A stretch of DNA of 62,702 nucleotides from an uncultured Gammaproteobacteria bacterium (GCA_913048385.1 CAJWVZ010000017.1:1-62702), one strand, 5' to 3'. Shown: positions 9,034 through 21,338, numbered from the stretch's first letter. Numbers and translations are program-made. The notes: generated from the sequence alone by a model not told the origin.

Positions 9034-10806
9034 TTAGCTTGTCTTTACTTGCTCGCGCAATCGTATATTTAACTCATTTAACTGTGCTTTCGAAACTTCT
9101 CCGGGAGCTTCGGTCAACGGGCAAGCAGCAGATTGTGTTTTAGGAAATGCTATGACGTCACGTATTGAATTAGTGCCCGTCATGAGCATAATAAGCCGAT
9201 CCAGACCGAATGCAATTCCACCATGTGGCGGACAACCGAAGCTAAGCGCTTCTAAAAGAAATCCAAATTTTTCTCGAGCCTCACGCACTTCAATGCCGAG
9301 CACATCGAAAACCGCTGTTTGCATCGCTGGCTTGTTAATACGGATCGAACCTCCGCCCAGCTCAGTCCCATTCAGAACCATGTCGTACGCGCGAGAAAGG
9401 GATCCGCTGGGGTTCTTTTTCAATTCATCAACATTGCAAGCCGGCGCTGTAAAAGGATGATGTAAGGAGGTTAAACTACCATTTGATGCGGTCTCAAACA
9501 TCGGGAAGTCAACAACCCACAGCGGCGCCCAAAAATCGCCCACAAGACCCAGATCCTCAGCTACTTTTACCCTGAGCGCACCCAAGGAATCGTTTACGAT
9601 CGCCTCTTTGTCTGCAGCAAAAAATACGATATCGTCAGTTTTAACAGCTAATCGTTTCATCAGATCTTTAGTGACTTCCTCAGGCATAAACTTAATAATT
9701 GGTGATTGCAATCCCGATATTCCAGTCTGTGAATCGTTAACCTTAATCCAAGCCAGACCTTTCGCACCAAACTTACCAACAAATTCCGTATAATCATCAA
9801 TGGCTTTGCGAGACAAGGTTACCCCTCCTGGAACGCGGAGAGCTGCTACCCTGCTATCTTCATCATTCGCCGGCACACTGAAGACTTTAAAGTCAACTCC
9901 TCTCATAAGATCGGCGACTTCAACGAATTCCAGGTCAATTCTCAAATCTGGTTTATCTGATCCAAACCGACTCATCGCCTCAGACCAACTCATACGCGGA
10001 AAAATACCAAGGTCTATATCAAGATGTTTTTTAAAAACGTCAGTGATGAGATTCTCCGTCACTTCCATAATTTCATTTTCATCACAGAAAGAAGCTTCAA
10101 TATCAATTTGCGTGAACTCCGGCTGTCGGTCCGCTCTCAAGTCTTCATCCCTAAAACATTTGGCTATCTGATAATACCGATCCATTCCAGCCGCCATTAA
10201 AACTTGCTTAAAGAGTTGAGGGGATTGAGGTAGCGCAAAAAATCGACTCTGATGAGTCCTGCTTGGTACTAAATAATCCCTGGCTCCTTCGGGGGTAGCT
10301 TTAGTAAGGAGAGGCGTCTCAATATCAAGAAAACCATGGCTATCTAGGAAATTCCGCACAGTATTTGATACTTTGGAGCGAAACCGTAAACGATCTGACA
10401 TTTCCGATCGTCTTAAATCGATATACCTATATCGGAGCCGCACATCTTCCCCAACGCTTCCATGTTCATCAAGCGGAAACGGGGGCGTCTCTGCCCTATT
10501 CAGAATATCCAATTGCTGGCCTAGCACTTCAACTTTTCCTGTCTTCATGTCGAGATTAATCGTTCCCTCAGGCCTCATTCTTATAAGACCTGTCACCCGA
10601 ATTACAAACTCGCTTCGAACCTCCTCTGCGGCAGCAAAGCTCTCCTTCTGATCGGGATCAAACACTATTTGGGCTATTCCTTCACGGTCCCTTAAATCCA
10701 AAAAAATCACCCCACCATGATCTCTCCGACGATGGACCCAACCGCAGAGTTCTACTGATTGCCCAACAAAAGAATCATTAATTTCTCCGCAATAATTACT
10801 GCGCAT
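9034..10806 (-). CDS. aspS: Aspartyl-tRNA synthetase
   Basis: This class II synthetase charges tRNA-Asp. The 590-aa protein has an N-terminal OB-fold anticodon-binding domain ([23 protein letters not shown]), class II motif 2 ([18 protein letters not shown]), a bacterial GAD insertion in the middle, and motif 3 ([15 protein letters not shown]). Length matches E. coli AspRS (590). Whether it discriminates Asn-tRNA cannot be judged by eye. Confidence 0.97.
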   Translation of the reverse strand: MRSNYCGEINDSFVGQSVELCGWVHRRRDHGGVIFLDLRDREGIAQIVFDPDQKESFAAAEEVRSEFVIRVTGLIRMRPEGTINLDMKTGKVEVLGQQLDILNRAETPPFPLDEHGSVGEDVRLRYRYIDLRRSEMSDRLRFRSKVSNTVRNFLDSHGFLDIETPLLTKATPEGARDYLVPSRTHQSRFFALPQSPQLFKQVLMAAGMDRYYQIAKCFRDEDLRADRQPEFTQIDIEASFCDENEIMEVTENLITDVFKKHLDIDLGIFPRMSWSEAMSRFGSDKPDLRIDLEFVEVADLMRGVDFKVFSVPANDEDSRVAALRVPGGVTLSRKAIDDYTEFVGKFGAKGLAWIKVNDSQTGISGLQSPIIKFMPEEVTKDLMKRLAVKTDDIVFFAADKEAIVNDSLGALRVKVAEDLGLVGDFWAPLWVVDFPMFETASNGSLTSLHHPFTAPACNVDELKKNPSGSLSRAYDMVLNGTELGGGSIRINKPAMQTAVFDVLGIEVREAREKFGFLLEALSFGCPPHGGIAFGLDRLIMLMTGTNSIRDVIAFPKTQSAACPLTEAPGEVSKAQLNELNIRLREQVKTS

Positions 10807-10907
10807 ATTTTTCCCTTAATTCTCAAATTTCAAGTTCATTGTAGTTGTGATATCGGCCGGAAAGGATATTTTCAGAGACGACCGCTCTTTGTCTGACTAT
10901 TAACCTA

Positions 10908-11258
10908 TCATTCGCTGTTCGATTTTGAATCTTGTGATTTTAGGTCAGCTTTCTTATGCGCTTCCTCTTTGCTTGTCGAGGACTTTATTTTTTCCGTAAC
11001 TTGAGCGTCATTCTTGTCCGACTTCGACCCATCTGATGATTCCTCGGAGGCAGAATCGGCTAATTGACGCTTTTTACCTGTTTTAAAATCTGTTTCATAC
11101 CACCCGCTACCTTTAAGCCGAAAGCTAGCTGCTGACACCTGCTTCCTTAGTGAGCAATCGTGACACTTCGGGCAAGTTTCGGGGGCGGCTTCACCAACCT
11201 TCTGAATCAATTCTAAAACAAAGCCGCAACTGCTGCAGCGATATTCGTAAATAGGCAT
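10908..11258 (-). CDS. FmdB-type zinc-ribbon protein
   Basis: This small putative regulatory protein starts MPIYEYRCSSCGF, the FmdB/CxxC_CxxC_SSSS signature. Zinc-ribbon cysteines are Cys8, Cys11, Cys29 and Cys32. The remainder of the 116 aa is a long hydrophilic Ser/Lys/Asp/Glu-rich tail from about 65 onward, probably disordered. The family's function is not established. It lies 101 bases upstream of aspS on the same strand, a common neighbourhood. Confidence 0.85.
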   Translation of the reverse strand: MPIYEYRCSSCGFVLELIQKVGEAAPETCPKCHDCSLRKQVSAASFRLKGSGWYETDFKTGKKRQLADSASEESSDGSKSDKNDAQVTEKIKSSTSKEEAHKKADLKSQDSKSNSE

Positions 11259-11537
11259 AAAATTATCCTTTAAGTACCGACTTAAACTGACTGCGAGCTA
11301 TTAACGACGCTTGCTCAACAAATTTGAAATCAGCTTTTTATTTCCTTAAACCAGATTACTAAGCAAATTTAATTAAAATAACTCAGAGTGAACAATCATT
11401 ATACCTCAGAACTAAATCGCCTCGCATCCTTATACATTTCAATTCTCAAACTATTACACTAGATCTCTCAGAAAAGTATTTCGTGTGTAGCTAATCGTAT
11501 CAGCACCGAGCAACTAACCAGAACCAAAAACTTTTTA

Positions 11538-11568
11538 CAGGTATTTACCTGCATTTGCTTGCTAGCAA
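11538..11568. promoter_or_regulatory. Two palindromes upstream of the HU-like gene
   Basis: CAGGTATTTACCTG (11538-11551) has perfect six-base arms around TT, and TTGCTAGCAA (11559-11568) is a perfect 10-bp palindrome seven bases further on. The second overlaps the proposed -35 element, so a bound repressor would block transcription. No regulator is identified. Confidence 0.45.
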
Positions 11569-11587
11569 TCAATGAATGATTTATAAA
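11559..11587 (+). promoter_or_regulatory. Candidate sigma-70 promoter for the HU-like gene
   Basis: TTGCTA (11559-11564) and TATAAA (11582-11587) are separated by 17 bases. Transcription would start near 11594, leaving a leader of about 130 nt before the start codon at 11728. Confidence 0.4.
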
Positions 11588-11727
11588 GACACTTCTTTCC
11601 TATAAGGTTCAAAAAACACGTTAGAGAAAAAAAGGATAACGTTTAACAGGGATAAGTAGCTTGGAGACTCCGATTCGATTCCAAACAGATATCCTTAATT
11701 TCAATCACAAAAAAGAAGAGAAAGGGT

Positions 11728-12120
11728 ATGGCTGCTCGGAAATCATCTGCAAAGAAAAAATTAAACAAAAAATCTGCTGTGTCTAAACCGCATAAGGCAC
11801 CAGCGGTGCAAAAAAAATTCACAAAAACTGAGATTCTTTCAACAATTTCAGAAAATACCTCGCTTAGCAAAAAAGACGTCAACGCTGTACTTGACGAGCT
11901 GGGAATCGTAATTGAGAGACATCTTAAAAAACGCGCGATCGGAGAGTTCACCCTCCCCGGGCTTCTGAAAATCAAATCTGTTAACAGGCCAGCTCGTCCG
12001 GCTCGAAAAAATGTTCCCAATCCTTTCAAGCCAGGTGAATTGATGGATGTGGCTCGAAAGCCTGCCACAACACGAGTCAAAGTGCTGCCCCTCAAAAAAT
12101 TAAAAGAATTTGCTTTATAA
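11728..12120 (+). CDS. HU-family DNA-binding protein with basic N-terminal tail
   Basis: This 130-aa protein has an Ala/Lys/Ser-rich basic N terminus (1-33), then an HU/IHF-like fold. The fold runs from FTKTEILSTISENTSLSKKDVNAVLDELGIVI through a beta-arm region rich in Arg-Pro and a closing VKVLPLKKLKEFAL. The extended tail resembles histone-like nucleoid proteins and separates it from canonical 90-aa HU. It stands alone with its own promoter region and terminator. The long reverse-strand reading over the same bases is a shadow. Confidence 0.88.
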   Translation: MAARKSSAKKKLNKKSAVSKPHKAPAVQKKFTKTEILSTISENTSLSKKDVNAVLDELGIVIERHLKKRAIGEFTLPGLLKIKSVNRPARPARKNVPNPFKPGELMDVARKPATTRVKVLPLKKLKEFAL

Positions 12121-12179
12121 GCGCTGCAATCTGAAAATTGCACGCACACTGAATCAATTCATTAAGCATTACCGATGAC

Positions 12180-12208
12180 AAAAAAGGCAGCTAAGGCTGT
12201 TTTTTTTG
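12180..12208 (+). terminator. Intrinsic terminator after the HU-like gene
   Basis: Six A and GG precede the CAGC/GCTG stem around the loop TAAG. The T tract 12200-12208 can pair back with the A run and G-U pairs, giving a long stem followed by a U tract. It sits 60 bases after the HU stop, so the HU gene is probably monocistronic. Confidence 0.65.
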
Positions 12209-12285
12209 CTATTGAATTTCTCAACATGGCTGATAGCTAGCTCTTTAGTAATCATCAGCCTCATAACTCACACGAGAAGTAGAAA

Positions 12286-15048
<2,763 letters not shown>

Positions 15049-15068
15049 CGCAATAATCCTACTCAAGC

Positions 15069-15770
15069 CTACATCCAACCCATCGCCTCCTTCACAAGAG
15101 GTATCGTAATACGACGTTTTTGCTGCAGACTCTTGTCATCCAACTGTCCTAACAATCCTATTAACATCGGTAAGCTTCGCTCAGATCTCGACATCAAATA
15201 ATCGACAACGGATTCAGATATTCCCAATCCGCGCGCCCTAGCATGCTGCAAGACTGCAGTGCGCTTGCGAGCGTCGTCAAGACTATGAATTTGGAAGGTC
15301 AAACATGATTGCAGTCGGGAAACCAAATCCTTTAGTTGAATACCAGAAAGTGTTTGACTATTTGAAGAAGAAATTAGCAACCGACTTCCGTTGTCTGCTG
15401 CATTATTAAATGTCGTAAAGAGCGCTGTTTCCAATTCAGAATTGCCGGAGACATATTGGGCGTCATCAATACATATAAGATCAAACCCATTTATATTCCT
15501 CAGAGAACTTGGCATTAAGTTATCAGAGCTTTTAAGAGGAACATATACTGCTGTACCCCCAGCTGCCTCCATATGATGAAGGGCTGCATGCAATAGGTGA
15601 GTTCGCCCTGGCGACCGCTGACCCCAAATAAACACGCTTTGCTCAAACATTTCCGAGCGCAGCTGATTCAACAGCAGTTCGTTTTTATCACTTTCAATAA
15701 AGTTATCAAAAGTATTGTAAGCATGCAGCTTAACATCTAATGTCAACTGATCTGGCACGCTAGGATGCAC
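15069..15770 (-). CDS. hda: DnaA regulatory inactivator Hda
   Basis: Hda binds the replication sliding clamp and stimulates hydrolysis of DnaA-bound ATP, limiting re-initiation. The 233-aa AAA+ protein has an N-terminal clamp-binding motif QLTLDVKL (residues 8-15) like the E. coli QLSLPL. The P-loop GQRSPGRT has Arg in place of Lys, as in other Hda proteins, and Walker B is LICIDDAQ. Length is the same as E. coli Hda. It follows the DUF2066 gene by only 3 bases. Confidence 0.93.
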   Translation of the reverse strand: MHPSVPDQLTLDVKLHAYNTFDNFIESDKNELLLNQLRSEMFEQSVFIWGQRSPGRTHLLHAALHHMEAAGGTAVYVPLKSSDNLMPSSLRNINGFDLICIDDAQYVSGNSELETALFTTFNNAADNGSRLLISSSNSQTLSGIQLKDLVSRLQSCLTFQIHSLDDARKRTAVLQHARARGLGISESVVDYLMSRSERSLPMLIGLLGQLDDKSLQQKRRITIPLVKEAMGWM

Positions 15771-15773
15771 GAT

Positions 15774-16925
15774 TTATCGCGTCCAACGATAGTGAAGTAA
15801 CGGCAGGTCGTCGTCAAAACCACCTCGCTCAGAACCTTTAATAACCTTTAGGTCGCGATCCAACGCGATCAGTCCTTCAAGCTGTTTCAAGTCACCACGA
15901 GCCTTGACACGAAACTCAAGCCTCTCTCCGTCCATCCCCGACAATACAAAGCCATCGAGCAGGCCAAGATTATTTAAGTAATCCAATAGTGAGGAATATT
16001 CCTCCAAATCGGAGATCCCATCAACGCGGAGTGTAGCTAACACGATGTCATGGCTAAATGGATTGATTGCAAAGTAATTTACCAGTTTCGTTGTCACTTT
16101 GTTTAAAGCTGCGTTGAGGTAGGATTCGATTCCAATATCTAGACCATCAAACAACTGAACGGAATCTTGAAAAAAGAACCGCCATAACCCGACCAAGTCC
16201 GCGCTCGGCGTAATCTGTAAACGTCCCGCAAGCACACTGTCCGGCCCGTATCTTTGGCTTGCCTCTTCAATGGTTACAGGATCCAACTCCCAAAGCTTAT
16301 CTTCGTTCAGCGCTTTTTGGTCCTCAAAATCGTATAAAGGATAGATAAAAGGAATACCTCTTTTTTTGCTGAAGGACTCAAAATGAGAAATAATCGAAGG
16401 GTGACGTTCTGGGGTGATTAAATTCCTCTCGCCATTTGATTCTTGAATTACCATCCAAAGGAGCACGCTAGGCCGATTTGAATCAAAAGCTGGGATTCCC
16501 GCATTAAGTAAAAGCGTGTCCACTAAGCTACGCGAAAAGTTAATTTCTAGAACTCGCTGATTAGATTGCGAACCTAACTCTGCACTTGATGTATTACTCA
16601 ACATTCCTGATTCCGTTCTGTAACTGACGGCCTCTACATATTCCCCAGCCGATTCAAGTGCTCTCATAAGCATCGGATCTCTAATCGCATCCTCTGATCC
16701 AGTTAGCTTTATCAGCACGGCCCCAAGGGCCTCACTGTAGGCCCTTAATCGCTCAGAATTGCCATCATCTTGAATTATTACAGTCTCGCTATAAAGCCCC
16801 CTCACTTGCAGCGATAAAGATTGGCCTGACAAAACCAATAACCCGCAAAATAATAAAAAGTACCACATCGCAAGTTGCAGAGAGAGCAGATCTTTGACAG
16901 GACTTTTATAAATGAAAAAATGCAT
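15774..16925 (-). CDS. DUF2066 envelope protein
   Basis: A 383-aa protein with an N-terminal hydrophobic segment (about 20-38), then a mixed domain with LYSETVIIQDDGNSERLRAYSEALGAVLIKLTG, typical of DUF2066. It is likely secreted or membrane-anchored in the periplasm; the function is unknown. The start is uncertain: the ATG at 16925 lacks a Shine-Dalgarno, and the ATG at 16868 would put the hydrophobic segment at the N terminus as a signal peptide. It is divergent from purM and coupled to hda, as in Pseudomonas. Confidence 0.82.
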   Translation of the reverse strand: MHFFIYKSPVKDLLSLQLAMWYFLLFCGLLVLSGQSLSLQVRGLYSETVIIQDDGNSERLRAYSEALGAVLIKLTGSEDAIRDPMLMRALESAGEYVEAVSYRTESGMLSNTSSAELGSQSNQRVLEINFSRSLVDTLLLNAGIPAFDSNRPSVLLWMVIQESNGERNLITPERHPSIISHFESFSKKRGIPFIYPLYDFEDQKALNEDKLWELDPVTIEEASQRYGPDSVLAGRLQITPSADLVGLWRFFFQDSVQLFDGLDIGIESYLNAALNKVTTKLVNYFAINPFSHDIVLATLRVDGISDLEEYSSLLDYLNNLGLLDGFVLSGMDGERLEFRVKARGDLKQLEGLIALDRDLKVIKGSERGGFDDDLPLLHYRWTR

Positions 16926-17055
16926 AGTTGTGAATCATACTAGAAAACAAAAGCGAGCACATAATCAATACCGAAAAATTCAGCGCTGACGAATACCAAC
17001 CATACTGTTAAACTATAAGTATTATTTTTATTAAACGTCGACAAAGGCCTAGATC

Positions 17056-18126
17056 ATGGAAAAATCTGAAACTGACACAAGCAGATCTCCTAAGGAGTCT
17101 CTCAGTTATAAAGATTCCGGAGTGGACATCGATGCAGGCGCAAACCTAGTCGAAAAAATCAAAGCTGTCACAGAACGCACAAACCGTCCTGAAGTTTTAT
17201 CGAATCTTGGGGGCTTCGGAGCAATGTGCGAGATCCCAAAGGGTTATCATCAACCAGTGCTTGTCTCAGCAACGGATGGGGTTGGAACGAAGCTTAAATT
17301 AGCGATGATGTTAGAAAAACATGACACTATCGGCATTGACCTTGTGGCAATGTGCGTGAACGACCTGATCGTCTGCGGCGCAGAACCACTGTTTTTCCTC
17401 GATTATTACGCGACTGGGGCTCTCAATTTAGAGATTGCTAACGAGGTTATTTCTGGGATCGGGAAAGGTTGTGAGCTTGCCAGGTGCGCGCTGGTTGGAG
17501 GAGAGACTGCTGAAATGCCGGGTATGTACGTCGGCGGGGACTATGATCTGGCTGGTTTCTCCGTCGGGGTCGTTGAAAAAAATAAAATTATTGACAACTC
17601 GAAAGTAAATGCCGGTGATCTCCTAATAGGAATTGAGTCCTCTGGCCCCCATTCGAATGGATACTCCCTTATCCGCGCTATTATTGAACGATCAAAGACC
17701 AACCTCGAGACGTCGTTAGAAGGGAAAACAATCGGAGCAAGACTGCTTGAGCCAACACGAATTTATGTGAACATTATTGCAAAACTAATAGAAGAAATAG
17801 AGATAAAAGCATTAGCACATATAACGGGTGGAGGTATTACTGAAAACTTGCAGCGTGTCTTACCTGAGAATGTAAATGCTTCCATCACGCTTTCAAGTTG
17901 GGAAATGCCCGCGATTTTTAGCTGGCTTCAGGCAGAGGGAAATATTGCAAGTGACGAAATGTTGCGTACGTTTAACTGTGGAATCGGAATGATTATTTGT
18001 GTCCCGTCGGAGAGGGCGAAAGATGCAATACGATTGTTAAAAACCACTGGAGATCGAGGACATTTAATCGGCGAAATTATTACAAACGCAACCTCAGAAA
18101 AACCCTCTGTAATTTATAGAAGTTAA
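17056..18126 (+). CDS. purM: Phosphoribosylformylglycinamidine cyclo-ligase PurM (AIR synthetase)
   Basis: PurM makes aminoimidazole ribotide from FGAM with ATP in de novo purine synthesis. The 356-aa protein has the family signature [20 protein letters not shown], an ATP-binding [42 protein letters not shown] and [11 protein letters not shown]. It carries a slightly longer N terminus than E. coli (345 aa). AAAGG lies nine bases before the ATG. purN follows after nine bases. Confidence 0.97.
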   Translation: MEKSETDTSRSPKESLSYKDSGVDIDAGANLVEKIKAVTERTNRPEVLSNLGGFGAMCEIPKGYHQPVLVSATDGVGTKLKLAMMLEKHDTIGIDLVAMCVNDLIVCGAEPLFFLDYYATGALNLEIANEVISGIGKGCELARCALVGGETAEMPGMYVGGDYDLAGFSVGVVEKNKIIDNSKVNAGDLLIGIESSGPHSNGYSLIRAIIERSKTNLETSLEGKTIGARLLEPTRIYVNIIAKLIEEIEIKALAHITGGGITENLQRVLPENVNASITLSSWEMPAIFSWLQAEGNIASDEMLRTFNCGIGMIICVPSERAKDAIRLLKTTGDRGHLIGEIITNATSEKPSVIYRS

Positions 18127-18135
18127 GAAATAGTC

Positions 18136-18807
18136 ATGCGAAATTCCCCGTTTACAGTTGTGGTGCTAATTTCAGGTAATGGGAGTAATCTACAATCACT
18201 TATTAATAGAAAAATAAGTGACAAGGGGACCTCGTACGAAATCGCTGCGGTTATCTCAAATAAATTAAACGCTCACGGCTTGAAAAGGGCAAAAGCTGCT
18301 AACATTCCTACGCTCGTGATTGATCATACTAGACATAGCACACGCGAAGATTTTGATGCAGAGTTAATTAAAGAAATAGATTTATTCTCACCCTCGCTGA
18401 TCGTCCTTGCCGGGTTCATGCGAATACTTACAACCTCGTTCGTAAACCATTTCAAGGAAAGACTAATCAATATTCATCCTTCGTTGCTGCCTTTGTATCC
18501 CGGCACTAATACGCATCAACGAGCGCTTGATGCCGGAGACAGACAGCACGGCGTATCCGTTCACTATGTAACTGATCAGCTCGATGGAGGACCAATAATA
18601 GCGCATGCATCAGTCTGCATAAGCCCCCAGGATGATGCTAAAAGTTTGTCAGAAAAAGTATTAGCCAACGAACATCTGCTGTATCCAGAGGTCGTTAATT
18701 GGTTCGCACAGGGACGCGTTAGACTCGAAAAGCACAGAGTACATTTAGATAACAAAATTTTGCCACCAAATGGCTTCACGTTCGAACGCGCCCCTAAGTC
18801 AATATAA
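18136..18807 (+). CDS. purN: Phosphoribosylglycinamide formyltransferase PurN
   Basis: PurN transfers formyl from 10-formyltetrahydrofolate to GAR in purine synthesis. The 223-aa protein shows the phosphate-binding loop SGNGSNLQ, the catalytic Asn-His of NIHPSLLPLYPG, and the C-terminal HYVTDQLDGGPIIAHA with the catalytic Asp. It is cotranscribed with purM and converges with fleQ, with eight bases between the stops. Confidence 0.96.
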   Translation: MRNSPFTVVVLISGNGSNLQSLINRKISDKGTSYEIAAVISNKLNAHGLKRAKAANIPTLVIDHTRHSTREDFDAELIKEIDLFSPSLIVLAGFMRILTTSFVNHFKERLINIHPSLLPLYPGTNTHQRALDAGDRQHGVSVHYVTDQLDGGPIIAHASVCISPQDDAKSLSEKVLANEHLLYPEVVNWFAQGRVRLEKHRVHLDNKILPPNGFTFERAPKSI

Positions 18808-18815
18808 AATTGAGT

Positions 18816-20246
18816 TCATTCATCCTTTGGAAGACTGAATTTTTTCATTTTTTCGACAAGCGTCGTCCTTCCTAGATCTAATCTTTGCGCGGCCTGTGAA
18901 ACAACTCCTTGACTGTCCCTCAGAGCCTGAACTATTAGATCTCGCTCTAAGTTAGCCAAATACTCTTTTAGATTTAGGCCGCTTAAAGGTAACAATGAAT
19001 TTTCTGGCAAATTCAGCTCTCTTTTAATCACCGCCGCTCCACTCTTTTTACCTTCAAATTTTGAAACAAAGTGCTTTGGCAAATCACCTACTCCAACAAT
19101 TCCGTGCGGAAATAAAATCGACATTCGCTCGATTAAATTTGCTAGCTCACGCACATTGCCAGGCCAGTCATACTTTGTAAGAGCGTTAATGGCACTTGAA
19201 TTAAAACGCACGGACCCCCGACCTGATTCTTCTAGTTGAGTAACTAATTCATCCATCAAAAGAGGCACATCATCAGACCTCTCGCGTAGTGCCGGCATCT
19301 CTATGGGAAAAACATTCAACCTATAGTAGAGGTCTTGACGAAACTCATTCGCGGCTATCATTTTCTCTAGGTTTTTATGCGTAGCTGCTAAAATACGCAC
19401 GTTTACACTAATAGTATTAGTGCCCCCTACTCGCTCAAAACTCCTCTCCTGCAGGACTCGAAGTAACTTTACCTGCATATTCAACGGCATATCCCCAATC
19501 TCGTCTAAAAAAAGTGTGCCGCCACTAGCCAACTCAAATCTTCCAATCCTAGCAGAGACAGCTCCAGTAAAAGCGCCCTTTTCATGCCCAAAAAGCTCAC
19601 TTTCCAACAAATCACTTGGTATCGCCCCACAATTTATGGGCACAAAGGGACTATCCCGACGAGAAGAATTTAGGTGCAGGTTGCGAGCAACAACCTCTTT
19701 CCCTGTACCTGATTCCCCAGTTATTAACACGCTGACCTCCTTATCGGCAACGTGTTCCATCATGTGCCGAACCTCCTGCAGGAGCGGACTCTCTCCAACT
19801 AACTCTCTAAACAACTTGAAATTTCTCTCACCCTGAAAATTTCTTAACCGGCTAAACCGGTCATAAAGTAGGAATGCCTTTTGAACAGATTCATTAAAAA
19901 AATCATATCCGGCCTCCGGCGAAAGTGATGCCACAAAACGCTTAGTATGTTCCGGTCGGATTTCTAAGTGCGCAACATTTGTATTTATCGTAATGAAAGG
20001 AATCGCATCATCGAAGAGGCTGATTGCTGAAAGGAGTTTATTGAGCTCTTTCGGGCAATCCTCAGAAATAATCGCTAAACTTATTTCTCCGAGAGAGTCC
20101 TCTGCTCGTTTCGAGAGAGCCACCTCTTCCCAATTGTCCTTACTCGCAACTATCAGCTCAGCGAACCTGGGAGAAACCAATCTATCCAAGTCGACCTCTA
20201 TACTTTTATCGCCAACAATTGACAGAATTACGTGTTTATAATTCAT
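18816..20246 (-). CDS. fleQ: FleQ-type sigma-54-dependent transcriptional activator
   Basis: FleQ/FlrA proteins are master regulators of flagellar genes; in Pseudomonas FleQ also responds to c-di-GMP. The 476-aa protein has a degenerate receiver-like N domain (about 1-125), an AAA+ sigma-54 activation domain with Walker A GESGTGKE (177-184) and GAFTGA (224-229), and a C-terminal Fis-type helix-turn-helix (AAQRLDLGRTTLVEKMKKF). The central domain closely matches Pseudomonas FleQ as I remember it. The ATG at 20246 aligns with known N termini; 20264 is an alternative. No phosphorylatable Asp region is obvious. It is divergent from flgM. Confidence 0.92.
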   Translation of the reverse strand: MNYKHVILSIVGDKSIEVDLDRLVSPRFAELIVASKDNWEEVALSKRAEDSLGEISLAIISEDCPKELNKLLSAISLFDDAIPFITINTNVAHLEIRPEHTKRFVASLSPEAGYDFFNESVQKAFLLYDRFSRLRNFQGERNFKLFRELVGESPLLQEVRHMMEHVADKEVSVLITGESGTGKEVVARNLHLNSSRRDSPFVPINCGAIPSDLLESELFGHEKGAFTGAVSARIGRFELASGGTLFLDEIGDMPLNMQVKLLRVLQERSFERVGGTNTISVNVRILAATHKNLEKMIAANEFRQDLYYRLNVFPIEMPALRERSDDVPLLMDELVTQLEESGRGSVRFNSSAINALTKYDWPGNVRELANLIERMSILFPHGIVGVGDLPKHFVSKFEGKKSGAAVIKRELNLPENSLLPLSGLNLKEYLANLERDLIVQALRDSQGVVSQAAQRLDLGRTTLVEKMKKFSLPKDE

Positions 20247-20334
20247 AAAAAACTCTACAACCATATCCCGTTAATGTATTAGACCCGTGCCCTAATTGAG
20301 AGTCAATGCATCAAAGGCTTCTGCTTAAGATTCT

Positions 20335-20361
20335 TAAAGTTCAAAGAAACAGTGTCGCTAT
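20335..20361 (+). promoter_or_regulatory. Candidate FliA (sigma-28) promoter for flgM
   Basis: TAAAGTTC (20335-20342), 11 bases, then GTCGCTAT (20354-20361). The consensus is TAAAGTTT-N11-GCCGATAA, so the match is 7 of 8 and 5 of 8 with exact spacing. It lies about 40 bases before the flgM start on the correct strand. Confidence 0.5.
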
Positions 20362-20404
20362 ACACTAAGCAAGACGTTTAATACTAAACAGGTGGGCAAT
20401 CAAG

Positions 20405-20707
20405 TTGGGGAAAGAGAAGCTTCCTTCAATTAGCGAGCGAGGAAGAGATCAGTCTCCGTCGCACATCAGTCGATTCCCCGCATCGAAACCAAACTCGAGT
20501 GCTAAAACCACCAACAAGGCCCGCGATGATGATACGCTCATAACTGACTTGGTTAAAAAGGCAGACAGCACGCCGATTATTGACACAGCTAAATTAGTGG
20601 CACTGAAAAGCAGTTTGGATAGAAAAAAATACAACATCGACACCGCTGGCATCGCGTCTAAGATTCTTCATTTTGAGGCACAGCTACGCTCAAGCGACGA
20701 TGAATGA
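20405..20707 (+). CDS. flgM: Anti-sigma-28 factor FlgM
   Basis: FlgM holds FliA (sigma-28) inactive until it is exported through the completed hook-basal body. The 100-aa product has a disordered hydrophilic N half, expected for export. The C-terminal sigma-binding region is DTAKLVALKSSLDRKKYNIDTAGIASKILHFE (about 60-91), the FlgM family signature. It starts at TTG (20405) with AGGTGG nine bases upstream; there is no ATG. No flgN follows and no flagellar structural gene is nearby. A FliA-like promoter precedes it. Confidence 0.83.
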   Translation: MGKEKLPSISERGRDQSPSHISRFPASKPNSSAKTTNKARDDDTLITDLVKKADSTPIIDTAKLVALKSSLDRKKYNIDTAGIASKILHFEAQLRSSDDE

Positions 20708-20720
20708 AGCGATTCGGATT

Positions 20721-21338
20721 CTATCTCCAAAAGCCTGGCTCTAGGCAATCTAAACGAATGTAATCTGAATAATCATCTACATCCCAAAGAGTCTCGAGCT
20801 CATAAGTGCGGAGGCCGAGCTCTGCCGCATAGCGACGCGTCGTCGCCAAAACCTTATCCGTACCCCATTCGATATCATTGAATAGATCAGATATGGGCTC
20901 TGAGAGGGCAATTAAGAAATATCCGCCATCTTCTGCAGGGCCCAAAATTACATCAAACCCGCTTGCAAGAGCCACTGCTGACTCTCTCAAATGCTTACTC
21001 GTAAGGAGAGGACAGTCGCACCCAATCAATATAACCGACGAAACATCACTTTCCTGAAAAGCCTCTCGTATGGCGTGATCCATTCTAGCTCCCAAATCTC
21101 CACTTCTCTGAATCCGCAACGAAGAAGGTTCTAGAAATCCACTAAAAAACTCATCCTTATCAGGGGCACTTATCCATACCTGAACAGGAGCCACTTTAGA
21201 CGAAAGTGCTGCCCGACATGTATGCTCCGTAATTTTTCGATGAAAGTCAGTGGCGACATGCTCACCAACGGCCTCAGCAAGTCGAGTTTTTACGTGCCCA
21301 AGCCGAGGGGTTTTAGCGAATATAACGATCCTCGCCAT
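20721..21338 (-). CDS. TIGR04282-family glycosyltransferase (DUF2064)
   Basis: About 205 aa. MARIVIFAKTPRLGHVKTRLA, an acceptor loop with LGARM, LIGCDCPLL as the likely nucleotide-sugar/metal site, and LGPAEDGGYFLIAL identify the TIGR04282/DUF2064 family. Databases label this family arsenosugar biosynthesis-associated, but its biochemistry is not well proven. I start at the ATG at 21338; 21356 is the alternative. It follows the TIGR04283 gene, its usual partner, on the same strand. Confidence 0.85.
   Translation of the reverse strand: MARIVIFAKTPRLGHVKTRLAEAVGEHVATDFHRKITEHTCRAALSSKVAPVQVWISAPDKDEFFSGFLEPSSLRIQRSGDLGARMDHAIREAFQESDVSSVILIGCDCPLLTSKHLRESAVALASGFDVILGPAEDGGYFLIALSEPISDLFNDIEWGTDKVLATTRRYAAELGLRTYELETLWDVDDYSDYIRLDCLEPGFWR

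Larger units (their letters stand above)
11259..11727. other. 469-base gap between fmdB-like and HU-like genes
   Basis: No coding region is credible here. It holds the HU-like promoter region with two perfect palindromes (listed separately) and, nearer the HU start, a CGTTA/TAACG short stem around 11622-11652. The leftward promoter for the fmdB-like gene must also lie here, but I could not place it. Confidence 0.7.

Noticed and set aside
11643..12149. 168-codon reverse-strand open frame over the HU-like gene
   Set aside because: It has no family resemblance and lies fully over a convincing HU-fold gene; it is a shadow of that coding sequence.
15069..15770. Hda P-loop with Arg instead of Lys as a defect
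   Set aside because: Other Hda proteins also carry Arg there, so it is normal for the family.
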